DNA of 64,000 bases from Callorhinus ursinus (GCF_003265705.1 NW_020312935.1:6046245-6110244), one strand, 5' to 3'. Positions 49,111 through 59,615 are shown, counted from the first letter of the stretch. Numbers and translations are program-made. Notes: a model not told the origin generated them from the sequence alone.

Positions 49111-50175
49111 TCTGAAGTTCTGCTTCCTTGATGAAGTACCTTCAGCCTGTGAGATTGTATTCAAGGCCCCATTCAGGTCCTGGCAAAGAGATGATGCTCA
49201 GCAAATGCTTCTTTCAGTGACTAAGTGGGAAGTGAGGGATTCCCTGTCATCATCCCTGTCTGAGCATGAATTTGGTGATTCCCTCCTTAATATGTATTAG
49301 AATCTAATGTGCATCTAGGTTTTTCTATGTATCTGGGCTGAGTTCCTCAAGCTTGGGTCTGTCATCCCTAGGCTGGTGAACCCTGCATGACCCCTTCTTG
49401 CCCAACTGCCAGGATTCAGGCTCCATTGACTGATGTCCAACAACCCATGCAAGGCACTGATCACAGAGCTGAAGGGACTGGAGACAGCATCCAGTCTACT
49501 ACCTGACTCAGGTGTGGAAAATCAAACCTCAGGAGAGGTTTGCCTGCTCACTAACTTTGTCATAGAACATGTTTCCCCTACCAGGAATGGGGACCCCAAA
49601 GAGCTGAGAGAGGCTGGTCTCTCCTGAAGTCTGAAGTGCTCAGTCCTAGTGAGTAAGGTTTCCTCCCACCTGTCCTCCCACCCTCCCCACAGTTATTCTG
49701 TGGTTCTAACCTGCAGCCTCAGCTCCTGGGTAGAATCTGTGCTCAGGTCCAGCAGGAGGAGCTCCTTGCGTAGGTAGTTCTCTAGCCGCTCCAGGTACCT
49801 CGGCTTAGTAATGCCCAGGGGCTGCTTCAGCCAGCTACTGCAGGGGATGGCGGGATGAGATGTGATGGGCACCCCACAGTGCTCTTGCATCATTAATCTG
49901 GGGCAGCACACACCCCTGTGCTGTCTCTGGGTCCAATGCTGGGTCTGTTACCAGCCCATCCACCACGGGGCTCACCCTAGCTTACCCTGCTCGTTTCCGA
50001 TAATCATATGAACAGGGCTTTCGATTATGCAGAATGGTCTGACCACTGGTGTATGTGGGCCATGGGGATAGTTGGTCACCACTGGAGAACTGACAGGACT
50101 GCAGGAAGAGACAGGTGGGGTTACCATGGTAACACTGCTCCCTTTCCTGATGCTCCTCTCCATCTTCCTCCTTCT

Positions 50176-50392
50176 ACTTTTTTTTTTTTTTTGAGATTGA
50201 TTTATTTGAGGTGGTGGTGGGGAGAGAGCACACATGCATGTGCAAGCATAGGGAGGGCACATGGAGAGAATGTCAAGCAGACCCTCGCTGAGTGCAGAGC
50301 CCACATGGGGCTCGATCCCACGACCCCGAGATCATGACCTGAGCTAGAATGAAGAGTTGGAAGCTTGACCAACTGAGCCACCTAGGAGCCCC
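50176..50392 (-). mobile_element. Diverged CAN-SINE, inverted
   Basis: T-run, TTGAGATTGATTTATTTGA start and ACTGAGCCACCTAGGAGCCCC end; more diverged than most here. Confidence 0.85.
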
Positions 50393-50393
50393 T

Positions 50394-50638
50394 ACTCTTT
50401 TTTTTTTTTAAGATTTTATTTATTTATTTATTTATTTATTTGAGAGCGAGAGAAAGAGTACGTACACACAGGGGAGGGTCAGAGGAGGAGGGAAAGGGAG
50501 AGAGAATTTTGAGCAGGTGCCACACCAAGTGTGGAGCCAGATGCAGGGCTCAATCCCAAGACCCTGAGATCATGACCTGAGCTGAAACCAAGAGTCAGAC
50601 ACTTAACCGCTTAACCAACTGAGCCACCCAGGCACCCC
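50394..50638 (-). mobile_element. CAN-SINE, inverted
   Basis: AAGATTTTATTTATTTATTT start and GAGCCACCCAGGCACCCC end; directly abuts the preceding SINE. Confidence 0.9.
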
Positions 50639-50679
50639 ACCTCCCTCTACTCTTGATTTTTTCCCCAACATCTCTCTCT

Positions 50680-50779
50680 CTCTCTTTTTTAAGCAGGCTC
50701 CACACCCAACATGGAGCTTGAACTCATGGCCCTGAGATCAAGAGTCGCATGCCCTACCAACTGAGCCAGCCAGGTACCC
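50680..50779 (-). mobile_element. Short tRNA-Lys SINE, inverted
   Basis: AAGCAGGCTCCACACCCAAC and ACTGAGCCAGCCAGGTACCCC words of the short subtype. Confidence 0.8.
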
Positions 50780-50814
50780 CTCCCTAGCATTTCTTAATAT
50801 GGTTCATAATTAAG

Positions 50815-51020
50815 ACTATGGGCCCTAGAGGTAGAGTTTAGGTTAAAAAGCCAGATATCCCTTATTGGCTGTGTGACCACAGGCTTAACTTCTCTGAACT
50901 TCAGTCTCTGCATTTGTAAAATGGGGATGGTTTTAGTTTCCATTGCACTGTATTAATGTGAGGGTGCAGTGAGAAAACATGAAGTTGGTTTACACAGACT
51001 CAGACACCTCCTTGGAATTC
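50815..51020 (+). repeat. MIR-like fragment
   Basis: TTGGCTGTGTGACCACAGGC and GCATTTGTAAAATGGGGATG, in MIR sense order. Confidence 0.65.
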
Positions 51021-51348
51021 AGTAAAGGTGAGCTATTCTTCTCTTCTGTATGTCAGTGAGTATTGCATGTATGAAAACAGATGTGAGTCCTGATATGTAC
51101 CAGCCCTTGCTCCACAGCACAGTCCAGCGACAGAGATAGATAGAGGAGGGCAGGCCCAGCCTCATGCCTGGACTAACACACATATAGGACTGCAGAGATG
51201 CAGCATGGGGAGCTGTGGACCCTAGGAGGAGACTAAGCTGTAACCCCTGAGTTGGGGGAAGACAGGTGGGAGTGCCCTGAAGCAGTGGGATCTCATTTTG
51301 AACCTTGAGCAGGGGTAGGGAGTAGAAGCAGTTAATATGTATGGGCTG

Positions 51349-51557
51349 TTTTATTTTTTTAAAGATTTTATTTATTTATTTGAGAGAGAGAGATGGAGAA
51401 GTGACAGAGATAGCGAGAGAGAGCACAAGTGGGGAAGAGAGGGAGAAGCAAGTTCCCTGCTGAGCACGGAGCCCAATGCAGGGCTCGATCCCAGGACCCT
51501 GGGATCATGACCTGAGCCGAAGGAAGACGCTTAATGACTAAGCCACCCAGGAGCCCC
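51349..51557 (-). mobile_element. CAN-SINE, inverted, with target-site duplication
   Basis: ATGGGCTG at 51341 and 51558 flank a complete inverted element. Confidence 0.92.
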
Positions 51558-52056
51558 ATGGGCTGGTTTTTTAACCTTTTCATGAAATACTCAAAACTTA
51601 AGGGGAAAAAAATGAGCTTCTGACCCAGCGAAGCTCACTTCTGTAGTTCATCCATTCAGTCATCCATTTGTTCATCAGATATTCCTGGGGCCATAGTACA
51701 TTCTTGAACCCCTGTTGGGTTCTAGGGACATGAGGGAAGCTAGGGGTATGATGGAGGTGGGGTGACAAGCGAACTGATAATCACAAATCAGCAGGTAGTG
51801 ACTAAAGCCAATGCAGATTACCAGGAGGGGACAAACCCTGACTAGAAGGGACCAGGGGACCAGGGGAAGCTAATCATCTTGTAGGAGGTGGTGATGTCTG
51901 TGATGTTCATTCAGTAAAGCTTGAATGAGTATATAAGAGGAGCTGAGGTCGTGTGGGAGAGGGTGTGTGTCGTAGGGTTAGAGGTGGGGCACAAAGACAT
52001 CCTGGGTAGCACCAAAACCTCAGGGAAACAGCACGTGTTTTAAAGAGCTATGAATA

Positions 52057-52259
52057 GGGGCACCTGGGTGGCCCAGTTGTTGGGCGTCTGCCTTCGGCTT
52101 GGGTCGTGGTCCCAGGGTCCTGGGATCGAGCCCTGCATTGGGCTCCCTGCTCGGCGGGAGGTCTTCTTCTCCCTCTCCCACTCGCCCTGCTTGTGTTCCC
52201 TCTCTCGCTGTGTCTTTCTCTGTCAAGAAAAAAAAAATTAAAAAATTAAAAAAAAAATC
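52057..52259 (+). mobile_element. CAN-SINE with 19-bp target-site duplication
   Basis: TTTAAAGAGCTATGAATAG at 52038-52056 and 52260-52278, perfect copies, so a young insertion. Confidence 0.95.
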
Positions 52260-52586
52260 TTTAAAGAGCTATGAATAGAGGTGAATGCCCAAGGACAGCA
52301 GGCCGCCTGAGGCTGAGGCCTGAGGTGGTCAGTGTAGAGGGAGACAGAGATGGAGCAGGAGCTTTAGGCAGAAGGGGCAGTCCTTACCGCCTTATAACTG
52401 TGAAAAAATTAGAAAATTCCTAAATGTCTAGAAATTAGAAAACTCTAATTAAGTATCTAAAATTAAAAGCAGTCATGAAATGATTACATAAAGGCTTAAC
52501 ATAGAAATATGCTAATGATATATCTCTAAGGGTTAAGTAAAGCCTGAAATTAGGGAATAAGCACAAGTAGGTAAAAACGGATGTCC

Positions 52587-52795
52587 GGGGCATATGGGTG
52601 GCTCAGTTGGTTAAGCAACTGCCTTCGGCTCAAGTCATGATCCCAGGGTCCTGGGATCGAACACCACATCAAGGTCCCTGCTTGGCTAGAAGCCTGCTTC
52701 TCCCTCTCCCACTCCCCCTGCTTGTGTTTCTTCTCACTCTGTGTCTCTCTCTGTCAATTAAATAAATAAATAAAATCTTAAAACAACCAAAAAAC
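52587..52795 (+). mobile_element. CAN-SINE with target-site duplication
   Basis: AAAACGGATGTCC on both sides (52574 and 52796). Confidence 0.93.
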
Positions 52796-52955
52796 AAAAC
52801 GGATGTCCAGAAGACAGAAAAAATAATCTAAGATGTTATCAGTAATTATTATCCTCTATGATAGGCCATTAGGTGCTTATTTTTCTGTAATTGAACATTT
52901 TTCAAAATTTTCTACAATGCAAGTAGATTACTATCCAATTTAAAAAGAAATTGGG

Positions 52956-53148
52956 GGGGCGCCTGGGTGGCTCAGTCGTTAAGCATCTGCCTTCAGCTCA
53001 GGTCATGATCCCAGGGTCCTGGGATCGAGCCCCGCATCGGGCTCCCTGCTCAGCAGGAAGCTTGCTTCTCCCTCTCCCACTCCCCCTGCTTGTGTTCCCT
53101 CTCTCGCTGTGTCTCTCTCTGTCAAATAAATAAATAAAATCTTTAAAA
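52956..53148 (+). mobile_element. CAN-SINE
   Basis: GGCGCCTGGGTGGCTCAG head and AAATAAATAAATAAAATCTT tail; GAAATTGGGGG-type words flank it. Confidence 0.93.
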
Positions 53149-53163
53149 AAAAAAAGAAAATTG

Positions 53164-53275
53164 GGGGCGCCTGGCTGGCTCAATTGGTAGAGCCTGCGAC
53201 TCCTGATCTCGGCACCACGTTGGGGTGTAGAGATTACTTAAAAATAAAATATTTAATAAAGAAAGAAAAGAAAAG
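53164..53275 (+). mobile_element. Short tRNA-Lys SINE
   Basis: GGGGCGCCTGGCTGGCTCA head and GTGTAGAGATTACTTAAAAA end; GAAAATTG words flank it, and it follows directly on the SINE before. Confidence 0.87.
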
Positions 53276-53416
53276 AAAATTGAATTAGAGTTCAATGTTT
53301 AATTCAATATTAGAGCCCCCTCCATGGCCCTTAACTATTTCGAAATTGAACAAGAAATTTCTATTTTTCTTGACCCATTAACTTCTTAGAATACAACATG
53401 TTATAGAAATAATGTT

Positions 53417-53632
53417 GGGGGCATCTGGCTGGCTCAGTTGGAGGAGCATGGGACTCTTGATATCAGGGTTGTAAGTTTGGGTCCCAGGTTGGGTGTAGAA
53501 ATTACTAAAAATAGGGCACCTGGGTGGCTCAGATGGTTAAGCGTCTGCCTTCGGCTCAGGTCGTGATCCCAGGGTCCTGGGATCGAGTCCCGCATCGGGC
53601 TCCTGCTCCTTGGGAGACTGTTTCTCCCTCTG

Positions 53633-53682
<50 letters not shown>

Positions 53683-53770
53683 ATGAATAAATAAATAAAT
53701 AAAATCTTAAAAAAAAAGAGTTTAAAAAAAGAAATTACTAAAAATAAATAAACCTTAAAAAAAAAGAATG
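53417..53770 (+). mobile_element. Short tRNA-Lys SINE split by a long CAN-SINE
   Basis: GGGGGCATCTGGCTGGCTCAG head; its 3' end (GAAATTACTAAAAATA) appears on both sides of an inserted SINE at 53514-53730. Confidence 0.9.
53514..53730 (+). mobile_element. Inner CAN-SINE nested in the element at 53417-53770
   Basis: Complete element, with GAAATTACTAAAAATA of the host SINE duplicated at 53498-53513 and 53731-53746. Its CT block has expanded to a (TC)n run at about 53636-53680. Confidence 0.94.
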
Positions 53771-53825
53771 TTAAAATTACATGTTCAAAATGTTTGGGAC
53801 ATGATCAGAGCAGCGTTCACAAGGT

Positions 53826-53962
53826 ATTTATTTTATTTATTTTAATTTAAAACAATTTTTAAATTATTTATTTAATTTTAAGTAGGCTCCACGTGACCTA
53901 AGATCAAGACCTGAGCTCTGATAAGAGTAAGGTGCTTAATGGACTGAGCCACCCAGGCACCC
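53826..53962 (-). mobile_element. Diverged tRNA-Lys SINE fragment, inverted
   Basis: AAGTAGGCTCCACGTGACCT and GGACTGAGCCACCCAGGCACCC words. Confidence 0.75.
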
Positions 53963-54061
53963 TTTTAATTATTTTTTAAGTAATATCTACCCCCCAATGT
54001 GGGGCTCCAATCCTGAGATTAAAAGTCGTATGCTCTACTGACTGCAACTGCCAGGTGCCCT
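53963..54061 (-). mobile_element. Short tRNA-Lys SINE, inverted
   Basis: TTTTTTAAGTAATATCTACC and AACTGCCAGGTGCCC words; abuts the element on its left. Confidence 0.75.
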
Positions 54062-54084
54062 GGAATGTATGTATTTATTTATTT

Positions 54085-54283
54085 ATTAAAGATTTTTTTT
54101 AAAGATTTTAGTTATTTGACAAAGAGAGGAGAACACAACAAGCAGGAGCGGCAGGCAGAGGGAGAGGGAGAAGCAGGCTTCCCGCTGAGTAGGGCGCCCG
54201 ATGCGGGGCTCGATCCCAGGAGTCCGGGAACATGACCGGAGCTGAAGGCGGACGCTTCACCGACTGAGCCACACAGGCGCCCG
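54085..54283 (-). mobile_element. CAN-SINE, inverted
   Basis: AAAGATTTTAGTTATTTGAC start and ACTGAGCCACACAGGCGCCCG end. Confidence 0.9.
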
Positions 54284-54321
54284 CCCCGATATTTATTTTA
54301 ATTGGTTAAAATACTTTTGCT

Positions 54322-54534
54322 GTGGGTGCCTGGGTGGCTCAGTCGGTTAAGCGACTGCCTTCGGCTCACGTCATGATCCTGGAGTCCCGGGATCGAGGCC
54401 CGCATCAGGCTCCCTGTTCAGCGGGGAGTCTGCTTCTCCCTCTGATCCTCTTCTGTCTCGTGCTCTCTATCTCTCATTCTCTCTCTCAAATAAATAAATA
54501 AAATCTTTAAAAAATAAAAATAAAAAAATAAAAT
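54322..54534 (+). mobile_element. CAN-SINE with 14-bp target-site duplication
   Basis: AAAATACTTTTGCT at 54308-54321 and 54535-54548. Confidence 0.94.
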
Positions 54535-54597
54535 AAAATACTTTTGCTCTTAGGAAAGAAAGACTTAAGTTTTCTTTCTGTTTGAAAAGAGCTATGG

Positions 54598-54806
54598 GGG
54601 CGCCTGGATGGCTCAGTCAGTTAAGTGCCCCACTCTTGATTTCAGCTCAGGTCATGATCTCAGGGTGGTGGGTTTGAGCCTCCAGCCCCCAGCCCCTTGC
54701 CTTGTCCCAGGCTCTGCGCTCAACACAGAGTCTGCTTGTCCCTCTCTCTGCTCCCCTCCCCACTTGTGCGCTGTCTCTCAAATTAAAACAACAACAAAAA
54801 ACAAAG
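54598..54806 (+). mobile_element. CAN-SINE, older subtype
   Basis: GGGGCGCCTGGATGGCTCAG head; internal TTGTCCCAGGCTCTGCGCTC differs from the young copies. Confidence 0.87.
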
Positions 54807-54807
54807 A

Positions 54808-55016
54808 TGGGGTGCCTGGGTGGCTCAGGCAGTTAAGCATCTACTTTCGGCTCAGGTCACGATCCCAGGGTCCGGGGATCGAGCCCCACGTTGGGCTCCC
54901 TGCTTAGCAGGAGCCTGCCTCTCCCTCTTCTCCCCACTTGTGCTCTCTCTCGCTATCTCTATCTCTGTCTCTCTCTCAAGTAAGTAAATAAAATCTTTAA
55001 AAAAATAAATAAAAGT
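54808..55016 (+). mobile_element. CAN-SINE
   Basis: GGTGCCTGGGTGGCTCAG head and AAGTAAATAAAATCTTTAAA tail; follows directly on the preceding copy. Confidence 0.92.
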
Positions 55017-55299
55017 ATAAATAGACAAATTGGAAAAACGAGAGAAATCAAACTGTTAAACATCAGGCCAGAAAAAAAATGTTTTTGAAATTGGTCAAAA
55101 TTGATGTGATTTTTTGGGGGGGAGGGATGTGATTTTTATAAAAGTACCAAGTAACCCTGAAAGACACCGGGGAATGTGACAAACAAGCGCCTGACCCTAG
55201 TGAATTAATACATTTTTCAGACTTTCAAAAGGCCAATCCTTGCGTTCTGTCTGCCGTTTCTGTGGAGAGAAAATGTGGTCGCCCTACACTGATTCCTGG

Positions 55300-55700
55300 G
55301 CAGGTGCGGCTTCCAGGTCTTAGCTATCATTACCAGCAGGGCTCCACCAGGAGATGGGTGGAAAGAGGTGTTCCCCGGCGCTCCATGCTCTCTGCTACTC
55401 CCTGCAGGTGGGAACGGGAAGGGCGGCCATAGGGCGGGGCAGGGGTGGAGGGTGGGGAAGAGTTGCAGGTCGGTGGGAGAGAACAATGCCCCCTAGTGGT
55501 GAAGAGTGGCGGTGTTGCCGCTGCACGAAAGAGCTGGAACCCAGCTACATGGAGTGGGTGGCAGCTGAGTGGAGTGGGGAGCATGTACCCCGAGTCATCC
55601 GGCGTTCTGGAGCCGTGGCTGCGCTTGGTCTCCACGAAGAGTCCACGCTGACCCCCTTTCCCTCTCTGGAGTCGGGATCACCATTTTGGGAGTCTCCATC
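55300..55700. other. GC-rich, SINE-free island inside TSNAXIP1 intron 2
   Basis: About 400 bases of unique GC-rich DNA in a SINE-dense intron, with a CTCF-like core (ATGCCCCCTAGTGGTGA, 55486-55502). A 72-residue plus-strand frame starts there, but it has no family resemblance I recognise. Confidence 0.45.
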
Positions 55701-55931
55701 CTAACAATGTGTGGGGCCCATGTGTCCCTAAATTACCCATACAGGACACACACAAAGAAAACCACCACACAGTCCATAATGCTCCACTGTGAGCTGGAGT
55801 TAGAAGTCTGCTAAACTGTTTTTTCAAAAAAAATAAAATGTGCTTTTTCATCTGATTCCCATAATGGCTGTTTGCTAATCCTATGATCATATCAACAAAA
55901 ACCTAAAAGTACTTAATGAGACAGCATTCAT

Positions 55932-56031
55932 TTTTTTAAAAAGTAAGCTCTACACCCCATGTGGGGGTTGAACTCACCACCCAGAGATCAAGAGTCACAT
56001 GCTCTACCGACTGAGCCAGCCAGGTGCCCCA
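55932..56031 (-). mobile_element. Short tRNA-Lys SINE, inverted, with target-site duplication
   Basis: GACAGCATTCATT flanks both ends (about 55920 and 56039). Confidence 0.88.
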
Positions 56032-57257
56032 AGATAGAGACAGCATTCATTGTTATATAAAAACTTAAAAGAACAGGACTGGAGGAAGGACATTTCCTGA
56101 GACTAGTAGCGTCTCTACTTCCAACCCAGAGCCAGCAAACGAGGGGGGAACATCCCTTTACTCCTGCCTTCACATATATACTCACAGCATTATGGAGCTC
56201 TCAACATATGCCCACCACTCAAGTATACTATCAGGAACCAAGGCCATACAGAAAAAAAGATACAGTGATAGCCCTGAAGGATCCTGGCAGATCTGGTGTG
56301 AGCATCCCAGCACCTAGCACAATGTCTGGAATACATTAGGCTGAATGAAAAAATGAGGTCCACTCCAGAATGCTGAGTTGCAGGGTAAGGGTGTCCATGG
56401 ACAGCAGCTGCTTCTCTCTCTGCCAGGGGAGGTCTGGAAGGACTTTTCAGATGAGGTCCAGCCAGTGTGCACACCCCTACCTCAGAGCTTGATGGACCTG
56501 GCTTCTGTGAGCCACACTCCCTTAACTGGGGAGAAGCCACTCTAGGAGGCATGTTTCAGATGCATGGTGCTTTTGGGTTGCAGAGAGGGAGGCAGATAGG
56601 GTCCAAGAGCTGAAATTTGGGTTTCCAACAAGACATTGGCACTAACCAGTGTCTTCCGTTTCTGAGAAAGCTTGCGATTCTGGGTGTTCTTGGTTTCTGT
56701 GAGGAAGGAGTCATCTATGGTCCATCCTGAAGTCCGCATGTGTGTTCTGCACAGAAAAGGGGAAGACAGTGGTAGGTGACAGAGCCCTGAGTGGGGAGAG
56801 CACCCCCACCCTTCCCAGATCTACAAGACATGGCCTCTTCTCTCTGCTGCAGATCTAGGCTCTGGGTCTTCCCAGTACTGCCTACAGATTCCCAGAGATG
56901 CTGCCAACAAGCTCCTGGCCCTGGGTCCAAAACATTTTCCAACATTCCCCGGAAACCTTCTCATGCTGAGAATCTCACCAATTCCTGCAGTGACAGGAAA
57001 GCCTCACCATGAGCCCAGAAAACTCTGTGGGCTTACACTTTCATTCAATGTTCAGATGAGTTTCATGTTTGTGACTCTGACACATTCTGGGGGTGTGATA
57101 CCAAAGGCAGGTGCTATAGGACAAGAAGCACAGGGCCTGGGGTCCATGAGCTGGGGTGTGAGTCCCCAACCTGCACTTATTGGCTTAAGGGCGTGGGGGC
57201 TGACATCTGGAGTTCCAAGAGGAACTCAGCCTAGTTTGCTCATAAGGAAATGGAGAC

Positions 57258-57461
57258 GTCTTTTTTTTTTTAAAGATTTTATTTATTTATTTGAGAGAGA
57301 GAATGAGAGAGAGAGAGAGCACATGAGAGGAGGGAGGGTCAGAGGGAGAAACAGACTCCCCGCTGAGCAGGGAGCCAGATGCGGGACTTGATCCCGGAAC
57401 TCCAGGATCATGACCTGAGCCGAAGGCAGTCGCCTAACCAACTGAGCCACCCAGGTGCCCG
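57258..57461 (-). mobile_element. CAN-SINE, inverted
   Basis: AAAGATTTTATTTATTTATT start and ACTGAGCCACCCAGGTGCCC end. Confidence 0.93.
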
Positions 57462-57470
57462 AGACAAGTC

Positions 57471-57668
57471 TTTTTTTAAAAAAAAAAAAAAAAAGATTTT
57501 ATTTATTTGAGAGAGAGTGAGAGAGCGAGAGTGCCCAAGCAAGCATGAGTGGGGGGAGGGGCAGAGGGAGAAGCAGACTCCCCGCTGAGCAGGGAGCCTG
57601 ACATCACACGATCCTGAGACCATGACTTGAACTGAAGGCAGTCGCTTAACTGAGTTACCCAGGTGCCC
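57471..57668 (-). mobile_element. CAN-SINE, inverted
   Basis: AAAGATTTTATTTATTTGAG start, GTTACCCAGGTGCCCC end; internal loss near GAGCCTGACATCACACG. Confidence 0.9.
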
Positions 57669-57696
57669 CTCTAACACTTTACGCTGTATTTTTAAA

Positions 57697-57910
57697 TTTT
57701 TAAAAAGATTTTATTTATTTATTTGACAGAGAGAGAGAGAGACAGAGAAAGATAGAGACAGAGAGAGCACAAGCAGGGGAGTGGCAGATAGAGGGAGAAG
57801 CAGGCTCCCAGCTGAGCAGGGAGCCCAATGGAGGACTCAATTCCAGGACTCCAGGATCATGACCTGAGCTGAAGGCAGACACTTAACGGATTGAGCCACC
57901 CAGGCGCCTC
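57697..57910 (-). mobile_element. CAN-SINE, inverted
   Basis: AAAGATTTTATTTATTTATT start, GAGCCACCCAGGCGCCTC end. Confidence 0.92.
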
Positions 57911-57921
57911 CAGGTGCCCCT

Positions 57922-58042
57922 CTCTTTTATTTTTTTAAAGATTTTATTTTTAAGTAATCTTTACACCCAATGTGGGGCTCAAACTTACAACCCCAAGATC
58001 AAGAGTCACATGCCCTACTGACTGGAGCCAGCCGGGCAACCC
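57922..58042 (-). mobile_element. Short tRNA-Lys SINE, inverted
   Basis: TTTTTAAGTAATCTTTACAC and GGAGCCAGCCGGGCAACCCC words. Confidence 0.82.
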
Positions 58043-58246
58043 CCCCTATATTTCTACTTTAAAGGTGGAGAAAACTCAAGTCATCTAACAGATGTAAGGC
58101 AATGGGTTTGACGGGGATATGTCCTGGTATTGAGTGAAATCAAGCTGCTGAGTTCTATCTACAAAGCTACTGTGGCAGGGAGGTGAGGATGAAAGGAGAA
58201 AGCCAATGGGGAACAGAAACCTCCCTCAGGGAAAAAAATACACAAT

Positions 58247-58457
58247 TTTTAAAAAAGATTTTATTTATTTATTTGAAAGAGAGAGAGAGAGCATGAGCAG
58301 AGTGAGGGGCAGAGGGAGAAGCAGGCTCCCCGCTGAGCAAGGAGCCCCGATGCTGGTTCGATCCTGGGACTCGATCCTGGGACTCAATCCTGGGACTCTG
58401 GGATCATGACCCAAGCCAGAGGCAGATGCTCAACTGATGGAGCCACCCGGGCACCCT
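58247..58457 (-). mobile_element. CAN-SINE, inverted, with internal triplication
   Basis: Standard inverted element in which the word TCGATCCTGGGAC is tandemly repeated three times (58359-58398). AAATACACAATTT flanks both sides. Confidence 0.92.
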
Positions 58458-58701
58458 GGGAAATACACAATTTGAAGGTCCCTTGTAGAGGATCTGCTCA
58501 CACATTTATAGTACAAGGTCTAGCCTATCCTTCATCATCCTGGCCCTGCTCTAAGGGGAGCTGGAGGAGGACACACATACTGTGCCTCCAAGGCAAACAG
58601 CTTGGCCCAATGTCCAATGTACATTACTAAATACTGGTGAAGAATATGGACAGGAATCAATGATATTTTGTACTGCTACCAAATTCAGCCTCAGCAATTA
58701 C

Positions 58702-58750
58702 CTTCTTCTTCTTCTTCTTCTCCTTCTCCTCCTTCCTCTTCCTCTTCTTT
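58702..58750. repeat. (CTT)n/(CTC)n polypyrimidine microsatellite
   Basis: CTTCTTCTTCTTCTTCTTCT passes into CTCCTTCCTCTT units. Confidence 0.85.
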
Positions 58751-59054
58751 GGGTATATAGGAATTTTTATTATACTATTTTCATGTGGTTCAAAAATTAC
58801 ATAAGAGAAGTTTTTTGAAATTGTATAGATAATAAAGGGGAACACACAGATAAATTTTAGCACATCCAGGGGCTTGAGGCTGTTTTGTATCACTCACTCT
58901 ATTGTCTGGTATAGAGAAGGTGGTCAGTTTAATAACATAAAACTTAAACAAAACAGAAAAAAACAGTCACCTTGAAGCCCCTCTTACTGGTCAAGGTATT
59001 AATTCCCACCACAGCTTCTTGCCCGATCACCTGGCTCTTTTACACACACGCAGT

Positions 59055-59480
59055 CTTACACTTTTCCAATGAATATTTATTATTAGTTAAGCCATGATTC
59101 AGAATCCCAGGGTGGGGATCACCATGCACCCAGGTCCCCCTTCACCTCCCTGGGAGAAGGAGGGAGGACAGAGGAGATGTGGGTGAAGCCAGTTCAGATC
59201 TTCCCAGGAAATGTGTCTTCTGCCTGCCGGTCGTCCCAGGCTGATACCCAGGATATGGGGCAGAGGGACTTGTACACACGACGGTACCATTCGCACACGG
59301 AGACATCACCCCCTTTAGCAGTCATTGCCTTCTCACAGCAGTGGAAGTCCAGGTAGTTCTGCCAGCAGTTCCTGGTCTGGTTATGGTTGGGGAAGCGACT
59401 GTCAAAAGGGGCAGTCTGGTAGTTCTTGATTTTGGTCTTGATGTCTTCTGCCATGGTGCTGATTCTAAACACACCACAGC
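59055..59480 (-). pseudogene. COX6B1-like: Processed retrocopy of COX6B1 with intact 86-codon frame (CDS 59194-59454)
   Basis: The frame encodes cytochrome c oxidase subunit 6B1, the intermembrane-space subunit of complex IV that helps hold the dimer. An intronless ATG-to-stop reading of 86 aa equals the usual family length. It opens [12 protein letters not shown], contains [17 protein letters not shown] and ends TFPGKI. The four cysteines of the CX9C/CX10C pair are kept (Cys30, Cys40, Cys54, Cys65), plus an extra Cys39 where human has Arg. The 3' flank matches the COX6B1 3' UTR through AATAAA (59076-59081) to the end of the mRNA, and no intron interrupts it. These are hallmarks of a processed copy. 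No poly(A) tail or target-site duplication is evident, so it is not recent. It lies in TSNAXIP1 intron 1, same strand as the host. Expression is unknown. Confidence 0.9.
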
Positions 59481-59506
59481 AGCACCTCACAGCTCAATGT
59501 GACCCT

Positions 59507-59615
59507 CTAAAGATTTTATTTTATAAGTAATCTCTACACCACCCAATGTGGGGCCCAAACTCACAACCTGGAGATCAAAAGTCACAGAGTCACAACTGAG
59601 CCAACCAAGTGCCCC
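59507..59615 (-). mobile_element. Short tRNA-Lys SINE, inverted
   Basis: TTATAAGTAATCTCTACACC and GAGCCAACCAAGTGCCCC words, just upstream of the COX6B1 retrocopy. Confidence 0.82.

Noticed and set aside
52956..53148. Short open frames such as [19 protein letters not shown] as proteins
   Set aside because: The same peptide-like string recurs wherever a CAN-SINE is read in this frame, so it is repeat translation.
55354..55704. 116-codon plus-strand frame as a new gene
   Set aside because: No splice context or family resemblance; composition fits a GC-rich unique intronic block. Kept only as an island of interest.
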